A DNA stretch of 64,000 bases, taken from positions 1-64,000 of the forward strand of contig CAVWOM010000013.1 of NCBI GenBank assembly GCA_963756575.1, written 5' to 3'. A program made the position numbers and the translations under genes. The notes below the pieces were generated by a model. It was not told the origin of the DNA and searched no databases. It saw only the letters and a program-made list of their open reading frames with translations. This DNA is from Palsa-504 sp963756575. GTDB lineage: Bacteria; Actinomycetota; Actinomycetes; Streptosporangiales; Streptosporangiaceae. Positions 12,301-24,300 of the stretch are shown here, piece after piece; within the stretch, counting starts at the first letter, position 1, and each line of letters starts with the position of its first letter.

Positions 12301-15300
12301 GGACCCCGGCGGGCACCTCCAGCGGCACCGCGTGCCCGCGGTGACTCGGGGTCGCCGGCCGCGGCCGGTCGGCCGGCAGCGCCAGCTCACCCGGCGCCCC
12401 GGCCAGCGCCTGCCGCCACCAGGCCGCCTGCTGCGACAGCAGGCTGCCCGGGTCATCCTCTCGGCCGAGCAGCTCCCGCTGCCACAACGCGTAGTCGGCG
12501 TACTGCACCGGCAGCGGCACCCAGCCCGGTACCGCGCCCTCCCGCCGCGCGCTATACGCCGTGCGCAGATCCCGGGCGAAGATCGCAGTCGACCAGCCGT
12601 CGGTGGCGATGTGGTGGAACACCAGCACCAGCACATGCGCCCCCGGGCCCGCCGCCAGCAGCCGCGCCCGCACCGGAACCTGCACGGCCAGGTCGAACGG
12701 CTCCGCCGCGATACCCGCCACCACGGCGGGCAGGTCCTCCACCCCGGTCATTTCGGTGACCGGCAGCTCCCAGCCCAGCTCATCCATCCCCAGCACCCGC
12801 TGGTACGGCTGCCCGTCCGCCACCGGGAACACCGTCCGCAGCACCTCATGCCGGGCGATAACGTCGGCCAGCGCCGCTTCCAGCGCCCCCGTGTCCAGGT
12901 CGCCGTCCAGCCGCAGCGCCACCGGGTTGTTGTAAACCGCGCTGGGCCCTTCCAGCTGGGCGATGAACCACAGCCGCTGCTGGGCGAACGACAACGGCAC
13001 CCGCTCCGGCCGGGCCCGCGCCGCCAGCGGCAGCCGGGCCGGGGCCGCTCCTTGCAGGACCGCGGCCAGCGCCGCCGGGGTGGGCGCCTCGAACACCGCC
13101 CGGACCCCCACCTCCGCGCCCAGCACCACCCGCACCCGCGACGCCAGCCGCACCGCCAGCAGCGAATGCCCGCCGAGGGCGAAGAAATCATCCTCCGGGC
13201 CGACCCGCTCCGCGCCCAGCACCTCAGCGAACAAGCCGCACAGCAGCTCCTCGGTCACGGTAGCGGCCTCCCGGCCCCCCGCCGCCGCGTACTGCGGGGC
13301 CGGCAGCGCCGCCCGGTCCAGCTTCCCGCTCGCCGCCAGCGGCAGCGCCGCCAGCACCACCACCGCCGACGGCACCATGTACTCCGGCAGCCGCCCCGCC
13401 GCATGCGCCCGCGCCGCCGCCGCCAGCCCCTCCCCGTCCCCGTCCCGGTCACCGGGGACCAGGTAGGCCACCAGCCGCCGGTCCCCCGGCACATCCTCAC
13501 GGACCGCCACCGCCGCCCGCGCCACCCCCGGGCAGCCCGCCAGCACCGCCTCCACCTCACCCGGCTCCACCCGGAACCCCCGGATCTTGACCTGCTCATC
13601 AGCGCGCCCCGCGAACACCAGCTCCCCGCCCGCCGTCCACCGCGCCAGGTCCCCCGTCCGGTACATCCGCTCCCCCGCCCCGAACGGGCACCCCACGAAC
13701 CGCTCCGCCGTCAGCCCCGCCCGCCCCAGGTACCCCCGCGCCAGCTGGGCCCCGGCGATATACAGCTCCCCGCACACCCCGGCCGGCACCGGGTCCAGCC
13801 ACCGGTCCAGCACGTACAGCCGGGTATTAGCAGCCGGCGACCCGACCGGCACCGCGTCCGGCACCGCCGCCCCCGCCCCGGCCTCGAACACGCAGCACCC
13901 CACCGTGGCCTCGGTCGGCCCGTACTCATTGACCACCACCGACCCCGGCGACCGCTCCAGCCACGCCCGCACATCCGCCCCGGCCAGCGCCTCCCCGCCC
14001 ACCACCAGCCGCCGCGCCAGCCCGCCCCCGCCCGGCACCAGCCCGGCCAGCAGCGGCAGATGCGCCGGGACCACCTTGGCCAGCCCGAACCGGCCCCCCG
14101 CCGCCAGCGCGGCCAGCCCCTGCGCCCCGCCCTCCCGGCTCGCCGCCACCCGCGCCCCGCACGCCAGCGGCACCAGCACGCTCGTCACCGTCAGGTCAAA
14201 CGCCAGCGACCCGTGCAACGGCACCGCCTCCCCCGCCCCCACCGCATACGCCCCCGCCGCCCACCCCACGTAATTCGCCAGCGCCCCGTGAGAAACCCCC
14301 ACCCCCTTCGGCACCCCCGACGACCCCGACGTGTAAATCACGTACGCCAGCCGCCCCCCCGGCACCCGCCCCGCCCCCGCCGGCACCGACCCCGCCACCG
14401 CCCCCGCCGTCCGCCGCTCATCCAGCTCCACCACCGGCACCCGCCCCGCCGGCAACCCCCCCAGCTCCCGCCCCGACCCCGCCACCAGCACCGCCCCCGC
14501 ATCCCCCACCGCGAACCCCAGCCGCTCCGCCGGCCACCCCGGATCCAGCGGCAGGTACGCCGCCCCCGCCAGCCACACCCCCAGCACCGCCGCCACCAGC
14601 TCCGCCCCCCGCTCCAGGCACAACCCCACCACCATCTCCGGCCCCGCCCCCAGCCCCCGCAGATACCCCCCCAGCCGCCCCGCCCGCCCCCACAGCTCCC
14701 CGTAACTCACCCACCGGTCCCCGCACGACACCGCCACCGCATCCGGGGTCCGCCCCGCCACCCCCGCCACCAGCTCCACCACCGACCCACCCGGGAAATC
14801 CGCCGCCGTGTCATTCCACCCAGTGACCAGCTGCGCCCGCTCCGCCTCACCCAGCACCTGGACCTGCCGCAGCGGGGTAGCGGGGGCATCCCGCAACGCC
14901 CCGGCCAGGTTCGCCAGGGCCGTAGCCAGCAGCGCGCACACCAGCGCCGGATCACCCGGCGGCACCACATCGGCCGTGATACCGAACCCGTCCCCGGTAT
15001 CAGTAACGGAGACGCTCAGCGGGTAATTGTTGTCATCGCGAAGGAGCATCTCGGTGACGCCGGGAATACGCGGCCCGTCACCGCGGCGGCTGCTATGCCG
15101 GTAATTCAGCAACGCGGTGAACAGCGGGGCGTGCGCCGGGACGCCGCTGGCCCGCTGGGCCAGCGCCAGCGGGGCATGCTCATGCGCCAGCAGCCCGGCC
15201 AGCTGCGAACGCATCGCCGCCACCGCCCCCGCCACCGGCTCCGCCCCCACCCGGACCCGCACCGGCAGCGTATTCATGAACGGCCCCGGCACCCGGTCCG

Positions 15301-18300
15301 CCCCCGGCCCCGCATCCATCCGGCCCAGCAGCACCGTGCCGAACACCACGTCATCCCGCCCGGCCAGCACCCCCAGCACCCGCGCCCACGCCAGGTGGAA
15401 CACCGTCGCCGGAGACGTCCCCAGCGACCGGGCCAGCTCCCGCAGCCGCCCCGCCAGCACCGCATCCACCGGCCGCCGGACCCGCCGCGCCGCCGACCCG
15501 TCACCCCGGGCATCCAGCAGCCCGAACGGCGCCGTCGGCTCCGTCACATCCCCCAGCAGCCCCCCGAAATACCGCTCATGCTCTTCCTGCGGCACCCCCA
15601 GCCGCGCCTGCGCCACGAAATCCCGGAACGGCAGCGGCTCCGGCAGCCGCTCACCCCGCCCCGCCAGCAACGCCGCGATCTCCCCCTGCACCACCTCCAG
15701 GCCGACATGGTCCAGCACAAGATGATGCCGCTGCACCAGCGCCAGCCACCCCGCACCACCCGGGTCACCCGGGTCCGCCGCCACATACAGCCGCAGCAAC
15801 GGCGCCGCACCCAGATCCATCCGCAGACCGGCCGCGGCCAGCAACCCGGCCGCCGGACCGCCGCCATCGCCATCGCCATCGCCACCGGCCTCGGCCTCGG
15901 CGGGCAGTGTCACCTCGATGACCGGCAGCTCCGCATGCCGCCACACCACCTGCACCGGCTCGGGCAGCCCCTCCCACGCCACCGAGGTCCGGAAGATGTC
16001 ATGCCGGGCGATCACCTGCCCCAGCGCGGCCGTGAACTCCTCCAGCCGCGCCCGCGAATCAAACCGCTGCACGAACGATGCCAGGTACACGTCCGGGCCG
16101 TCGCCGGCCAGCAGGTGATGGAAGAACATGCCCTCCTGCAACGGGGCCAGCGGGTAGATATCGGCCACGTTCGCCGCCCCGCCCTCCACCCGCGCCACCA
16201 CCCGGCCGATCTGCTCCGCGGTCAGCTTCACCAGCGGCAACATGCCCGGAGTGATCACCTGCGCCCCGGCCGGGATCAGGTTCGGCGGCACCTCCACCGC
16301 CCCCCGCCCCGCCGCCGCCGCCAGCCCAGCCGGCGTCGGCGCCTCGAACAGCACCCCTACCGCCACCCGCACCCCCTGCTTCCGCAGCCGCTCCACGAGC
16401 GACACGGCCAGCAGCGAATGCCCGCCCAGTTCGAAGAAATCATCATCCACACCGACCACGGGCAGGCCGAGCACCTCCGCGAACGCGGCGCAGATGATCT
16501 CCTCGGCGACCGTGGCCGGGCCCCGGCCCGCCGACGCCGCCGCGTAGTCCGGGGCGGGCAGCGCGGCCCGGTCCAGCTTGCCGCTGGGGGTCAGCGGCAG
16601 CGCATCCAGCACCACCACCGCCGACGGCACCATGTACTCCGGCAGCCGCCCGGCCGCGTGCTCCCGCGCCGCCGCCGCCAGCTCGTCCCCGTTCCCGTCG
16701 CCGCCAGGGACCACATAGCCGGCCAGCCGCACATCGCCGGGGGCATCCTCGCGGACGGTCACCGCGGCCCGCGCCACCCCCGGGCACGAGGCCAGCACCG
16801 CCTCGACCTCACCCGGCTCCACCCGGAACCCGCGGATCTTGACCTGGTCATCGGCCCGCCCGGCGAAGATCAGCTGACCCTCCGCCGTCCACCGGGCCAG
16901 GTCCCCGGTCCGGTACATCCGCTCCCCCGCCCCGAACGGGCACGCCACGAACCGCTCCGCGGTCAGGCCGGGGCGCCCCAGGTAGCCCCGGGCCAGCTGC
17001 ACCCCGGCCAGGTACAGCTCCCCCGCCGTCCCGGCCGGCACCGGCCCCAGCCACTCATCCAGCACGAACGCCCGCATATTCGCCACCGGCGACCCGATCG
17101 GCGGCACCGCCCCGCCCGGCCCGGCCGGCGAGGCCGTGGTCACCATCACGGTCGCCTCGGTCGGCCCGTACGTATTGACCAGCTCCCGCCCCGGACCCCA
17201 CACCGCCGCCAGCCGCGCCGTCAGCGGCTCCGCCCCCGCCAGCACCCGCACCACCCCCGCCCACGCCACCGGATCCAGCACCTCCAGCAGCGACGGCACC
17301 ACACTCGCCGACCGCACCCCCGCCCGCCGCACCAGCACCCCCAGCCGGCCCGGCTCCGCCCGCTCCGCCCCCGCCGCGATCACCAGCGTCCCGCCCGCCG
17401 CCAACGTCACCGCCACATCCAGCACCGACGCATCAAAACTGAACGACGCGAACTGCAGCACCCGCACCCCCGGCCCCGCACCCAGCGCCGCCCGCAACGC
17501 CACCGCCAGGTTCACCACCCCGCCGTGGGCCACCCCCACCCCCTTGGGAGTCCCGGTCGAGCCCGAGGTATAGATCACGTACGCCAGCCGCCCGGCCGGC
17601 ACCGGCACCGCCACGGCCGGCGAAGCCGCCGCCACCGCCGGATCACCCAGGTCCGCCACCGGGACAGCGGGCAGCCCGCCCGGCAGCCCGCCACGCGCCA
17701 CCACCAGCACCGCCCCCGAATCAGCCACCATGAACGCCAGCCGCTCCGCCGGCCAGCCCGGATCCAGCGGCAGGTACGCCGCCCCCGCCAGCCACGCCCC
17801 CAGCACCGCCGTCACCATGTCCGGGCCCCGCTCCAGGCACAGCCCCGCCACCGCCTCCGGCCCGGCCCCCGCCGCCCGCAGGTACCCGCCCAGACGAGCC
17901 GCCCGCCCCCACAGCTCCCCGTAACTGACCCAGCGATCCCCGCACGACACCGCGACCGCATCCGGCACCCGCGCCGCCTGCCCCGCGACCAGCTCCGGCA
18001 CCGACCCGCCCGGCACATCCGCCGCCGTCTCATTCCACCCCGACACCAGCTGCACCCGCTCGGCCGCATCCAGCACCTGCACCCGCCGCGGCCGGATCTC
18101 CGGATCAGCCGCCACCACCGCCAGCACCCGGACGAGCCGGCCCGCGATCACCCGCGCCGTCACCTCATCGAACAGGTCCGCCGCGACCCTCAGCTGCCCG
18201 CGCAGCCCACCCGGCTGGCCCTGCCCGTCACGAACCTCGGCCAGCCTCACGTCCAGGTCAAATCGGGCCGCCCCGGCCCCGGCCCGGACCGCGGACACGC

Positions 18301-21300
18301 GCACCCCGGGCAGGGCCGCCGACGCCGCCGGGGCGTTGTCCTGCATGGTCAGCATGACCTGGACCAGCGGGTGGCGGCCCAGGGACCGGTCCGGGGCCAG
18401 GTCATCGACCAGCCGCTCGAACGGCACGTCCTGGCGCTCCAGCGCCTCCAGCCAGAACTGGCGCACCCGGCCCAGCACCTCGGTGAACTCCGGGTCGCCG
18501 GACACGTCGGTGCGCAGCACCAGCGTGTTGACGAAGAACCCGACCAGGTCATCGAGCGCCTCATCGGTCCGCCCCGCGATCCCGGTCCCGACCGGGATAT
18601 CCGTCCCCGCGCCCAGCTTGCACAGCAGCACCGCCAGGCCGGCCTGGACCACCATGAACATGGTCACGCCCTGCGTCCGGGCCAGCCCCGCCAGCCCGGC
18701 ATGGACCCCGGCGGGCACCTCCAGCGGCACCGCGTGCCCGCGGTGACTCGGGGTCGCCGGCCGCGGCCGGTCGGCCGGCAGCGCCAGCTCACCCGGCGCC
18801 CCGGCCAGCGCCTGCCGCCACCAGGCCGCCTGCTGCGACAGCAGGCTGCCCGGCTCATCGGCGTCGCCCAGCAGCTCCCGCTGCCAGATCGCGTAGTCGG
18901 CGTACTGCACCGGCAGCGGCACCCACCCCGGCACCCGGCCCTCCCGCCGCGCGGCGTACGCCGTGCGCAGGTCCCGGGCGAAGATCCCGGTCGACCAGCC
19001 GTCAGTAGCGATGTGGTGGAACACCAGCACCAGCACATGCGCCCCCGGGCCCGCGGCCAGCAGCCGCGCCCGCACCGGAACCTCAGCAGAGAGATCGAAC
19101 GGCTCCGCCGCGATACCCGCCACCACCACGGACAGGTCCTCCCCGGCCGCCTCGGCAACCGGCAGCTCCCAGCCCAGCTCCTCCAGCGCCAGCACCCGCT
19201 GCCACGGCTGCCCGTCCGCAGCCGGGAACACCGTGCGCAGCACCTCATGCCGGCCCAGCACATCGGCCAGCGCCGCTTCCAGCGCGGCGGCGTCCAGGTC
19301 GCCGTCCAGCCGCAGCGCCACCGGGTTGTTGTAGACCGCGCTGGGTCCCTCCAGCTGGGCGATGAACCACAGCCGCTGCTGGGCGAACGACAACGGCACC
19401 CGCTCCGGCCGGGCCCGCGCCGCCAGCGGCAGCCGGGCCGGGGCCGCCCCTTGCAGGACCGCGGCCAGCGCCGCCGGGGTCGGCGCCTCGAACACCGCCC
19501 GGACCCCCACCTCCGCGCCCAGCACCACCCGCACCCGCGACGCCAGCCGCACCGCCAGCAGCGAATGCCCGCCGAGGGCGAAGAAGTCATCCTCCGGGCC
19601 GACCCGGTCCAGGCCCAGCACCCCGGCGAACGCCGCGCACAGCAGCTCCTCCGCCACCGACGCCGGGCCCCGCCCGCCCGCCGCGGCACCCGCGTAGTCC
19701 GGGGCCGGCAGCGCCGCCTTGTCCAGCTTGCCGTGACGAGTCAGCGGCAGCGCATCCAGCACCACCACCGCCGACGGCACCATGTACTCCGGCAGCCGCC
19801 CCGCCGCATGCGCCCGCACCGCCCCCGCCAGCCCCTCCCCGCCCCCGCCGTCCGCGGGCACCACGTAGGCAGCCAGCCGCACATCGCCGGGAGCGTCCCG
19901 GCGGGCGGTCACCGCGGCCCGCGCCACCCCCGGGCACGAAGCCAGCACCGCCTCCACCTCACCCGGCTCCACCCGGAACCCCCGGATCTTGACCTGCTCA
20001 TCAGCGCGCCCCGCGAACACCAGCTCCCCGCCCGCCGTCCACCGCGCCAGGTCCCCCGTCCGGTACATCCGCTCCCCGCCCGCCCCGAACGGGCACGCGG
20101 TGAACCGCTCCGCCGTCAGCCCCGCCCGCCCCAGGTACCCCCGCGCCAGCCCCGCCCCCGCCACATACAGCTCCCCGCACACCCCGGCCGGCACCGGCCC
20201 CAGCCACTCATCCAGCACGAACACCCGCGTATTGACCACCGGCACCCCGATCGCCACCTGCCCCGCACCCGCCCCGCACCGCCACAACGTCGCATCGACC
20301 GTGGTCTCGGTCGGCCCGTACGAACTGAACATCACCCGCCCCGCCGACCACCGCGCCATCACCCCCGCCGGCAGCACATCACCCGCCGAGATCACCACCA
20401 CCGACCCCGGCACCAGCCCCTCATCCAGCCCCGCCAGCACCGCCGGCGGCAACGTCACATGCGTCACCCCCGCCCGCGCCACCAGCCCCGCCAGCTCCGC
20501 CCCCAGCCGCCACCGCTCCGGCACCACCACCAGCGCCGCCCCCGACAGCAGCGCCATGCACCACTCCCACCCGAACGTATCGAAACCCGCCGACGCGAAC
20601 TGCGCCACCCGGCACCCCGCCCCCACCCCCAGATCCCGCGCCTGCCCCGCCGCCAGGCTCGCGAACCCCGCATGCGAGACCACCACCCCCTTCGGCACCC
20701 CCGACGACCCCGACGTATACACCACATACGCCGCACCCCCCACCGCCGCCACCCCGCCGCCCAGCCCGCCCGGGACGCCATCCCCCGCCGCGCCCAGCCC
20801 CGCCCCCGCATCCACCACCGGCACCCCCGCCAGCCCCGCCAGCCCCCCCAGCCCCGCACCCGCCACCACCACCGCCGGCCCCGCATCCGCCAGCATGAAC
20901 CCCACCCGCCCCGCCGGATACCCCGGATCCACCAGCAAGTACGCCGCCCCCGCCGCCAGCACCCCCAGCACCGCCGCCACCAGCTCCGCACCCCGCTCCA
21001 TCACCACCGCCACCACCGTCTCCGGCCCCGCCCCCAGCCCCGCCAGCACCCCCGCCAGCCGCCCCGCCCGCACCGCCAGCTCCCCGTAACTCACGCACAC
21101 CTCCCCCTCCACCACCGCCACCGCATCCGGCACCCGCCCCGCCACCACCCCGAACAACCCCCCCAGCGACCCCACCGGAACATCCACCGCCGTCTCATTC
21201 CACCCCCACACCAGCTGCGCCCGCTCCGCCTCACCCAGCACCTGGACCTGCCGCAGCGGGGTAGCGGGGGCATCCCGCAACGCCCCGGCCAGGTTCGCCA

Positions 21301-24300
21301 GGGCCGTAGCCAGCAGCGCGCACACCAGCGCCGGATCACCCGGCGGCACCACATCGGCCGTGATACCGAACCCGTCCCCGGTATCAGTAACGGAGACGCT
21401 CAGCGGGTAATTGTTGTCATCGCGAAGGAGCATCTCGGTGACGCCGGGAATACGCGGCCCGTCACCGCGGCGGCTGCTATGCCGGTAATTCAGCAACGCG
21501 GTGAACAGCGGGGCGTGCGCCGGGACGCCGCTGGCCCGCTGGGCCAGCGCCAGCGGGGCATGCTCATGCGCCAGCAGCCCGGCCAGCTGCGAACGCATCG
21601 CCGCCACCGCCCCCGCCACCGGCTCCGCCCCCACCCGGACCCGCACCGGCAGCGTATTCATGAACGGCCCCGGCACCCGGTCCGCCCCCGGCCCCGCATC
21701 CATCCGGCCCAGCAGCACCGTGCCGAACACCACGTCATCCCGCCCGGCCAGCACCCCCAGCACCCGCGCCCACGCCAGGTGGAACACCGTCGCCGGAGAC
21801 GTCCCCAGCGACCGGGCCAGCTCCCGCAGCCGCCCCGCCAGCACCGCATCCACCGGCCGCCGGACCCGCCGCGCCGCCGACCCGTCACCCCGGGCATCCA
21901 GCAGCCCGAACGGCGCCGTCGGCTCCGTCACATCCCCCAGCAGCCCCCCGAAATACCGCTCATGCTCTTCCTGCGGCACCCCCAGCCGCGCCTGCGCCAC
22001 GAAATCCCGGAACGGCAGCGGCTCCGGCAGCCGCTCACCCCGCCCCGCCAGCAACGCCGCGATCTCCCCCTGCACCACCTCCAGGCCGACATGGTCCAGC
22101 ACAAGATGATGCCGCTGCACCAGCGCCAGCCACCCCGCACCACCCGGGTCACCCGGGTCCGCCGCCACATACAGCCGCAGCAACGGCGCCGCACCCAGAT
22201 CCATCCGCGGCGCAGCCGCGGCGGCCAGCACCGCCACCGGGTCGGCGCCCGCGGGCACCGCCACCTCGATGACCGGCAGGCTGACCCGCCGCCACACCAC
22301 CTGCACCGGCTCAGGCAGCCCCTCCCACGCCACCGAGGTCCGGAAGATGTCATGCCGGGCAATCACCTGCCCCAGCGCGGCCGTGAACTCCTCCAGCCGC
22401 GCCCGCGAATCAAACCGCAGCACGAACGACCCCAGGTACACATCCCGGCCGCCGTCATCACCGGCCAGCAGGTGATGGAACAACATGCCCTCCTGCAACG
22501 GGGCCAGCGGGTAGATATCGGCCACGTTCGCCGCCCCGCCCTCCACCCGCGCCACCACCCGGCCGATCTGCTCCGCGGTCAGCTCCGCCAGCGGCAACAT
22601 GCCCGGAGTGATCACCTGCGCCCCGGCCGGGATCAGGTTCGGCGGCACCTCCACCGCCCCCCGCCCCGCCGCCGCCGCCAGCCCAGCCGGCGTCGGCGCC
22701 TCGAACAGCACCCTGACCGAGACCGCGAGTCCCTGCTCACGCAGCCGCTCCACGAGCGACACGGCCAGCAGCGAATGCCCGCCCAGTTCGAAGAAATCGT
22801 CATCCACACCGACCGCGGACAGGCCGAGCACCTCCGCGAACGCCGCGCACAAGAGTTCTTCACGAACCGTGCCCGGTCCTCGTCCTCCAGGCGCTGCGGC
22901 GAAGTCCGGGACCGGAAGCGCCTTGCGATCCAGCTTCCCGTTCCCGGTCAGCGGCAACCTGTCCAGTAGCATCACGGTCGCGGGCACCATATGGTCCGGC
23001 AGCCTCGTGGCAGCGAAGGCGCGGATAGCCACCGGCAGGCCGTCGCGGGCCGAGCTGCCGACATCTGGGCCAGGGACCACGTAGCCGATCAGCCGCTGGT
23101 CGCCCGGCACATCCTCGCGCAAGAGCACCGCTATCTGCGCCACCGCCGGATGGGCCGCTAGCACCGTTTCGACTTCACCGAGCTCAACCCGATGCCCGCG
23201 GATCTTCACCTGATCGTCCAGCCGCCCCAGCAGCTCCAGCTGGTCATCAGCCCGCCACCGCGCCCGGTCGCCGGTCCGGTACAACCGTGATCCGTCTCCC
23301 GCGAACGGATCCGCCACGAACCGCTCCGCCGTCAGCGCCGCGCGTTTCGCATATCCCCGCGCCACCTGCGCCCCTCCGACGAACAACTCGCCCGGCACGC
23401 CAGCCGGGACCGGGTTCAGGTGCGCATCCAGTACGTACAGGCGGGTGTTGGGCACCGGGGATCCGATAGGTACTCTCCCGCCACCGAGGACAGCTTGGGT
23501 CAGGCGGGCGGTAGCCACGCCGATGGTGGTCTCCGTGGGCCCGTAGTGATTCGCCACGAACCTGTCGCCCGCCGTGTCCATCAGCTCGTGCACCAGCCCA
23601 GGAGCCGCCGCTTCCCCGCCCAGGACCAGCGCCTTGGCGGGAAGCAGCCTAGCCAGGCCGCCGCTGCGGCTCAGCGCAGCAAGGTGCGAGGGAACGACCT
23701 TCAGGTAATCAATGTCGTTGCTGGCCAGGTACCTTGCCACCGCGCCCGGGTCGGTGACCATCTCCGGCTCGAGCACATGCAGGACCCCTCCCGTCGCGAG
23801 GCTGGCAAACATCACCGTGTTGCCTAGGTCGGTGGCCGCCCCCTGCAGCAGACCGTAGCGCCCGCCCGGCTCGCCCAGCCCAATCCTGCTCGGCACTCCG
23901 GTGACGTAATTGAGCAAGCCCTGGTGCGTAATCTGTACCCCCTTGGGCACCCCCGTCGAGCCGGACGTATAGATCACGTACGCGAGCTGGCCGAGTATGA
24001 CTGGCGCCTCCGGCGATCCGGCCGGCATCGCGGCGACCGCGGCTGCGATGTGCGGATCGTCTAGCGCGATGACCTGAACTCGGGCCGCCGGCAGGTCTTC
24101 CAGCGCAGCTCCACTGCCCAGCACCATCGTGACCTGGCTGTCCGCGAGCATGAACGCCAGCCGTTCGGCCGGGTACTCAGGATCAAGCGGCAGGTAGGCC
24201 GCCCCGGCCAGCCACACCGCGAGTATTCCCGCGACCGTATCGGCACGATCCAGGCACAGCCCGACCACGGTCTCGGCTCTGGCTCCTGCCTCTATCAGGT

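Noticed and set aside
15544..22362. Epimerisation domains in NRPS-1
   Set aside because: The PLQEG-type domains lie directly before A domains and replace the only C domain of their modules, so a stand-alone E domain does not fit.
8342..22969. A plus-strand open frame of almost 4,900 codons opposite NRPS-1
   Set aside because: It is extremely Arg/Pro/His/Gln-rich, has no domain motifs and mirrors the repeats of NRPS-1. It is the antisense shadow of a very GC-biased gene.
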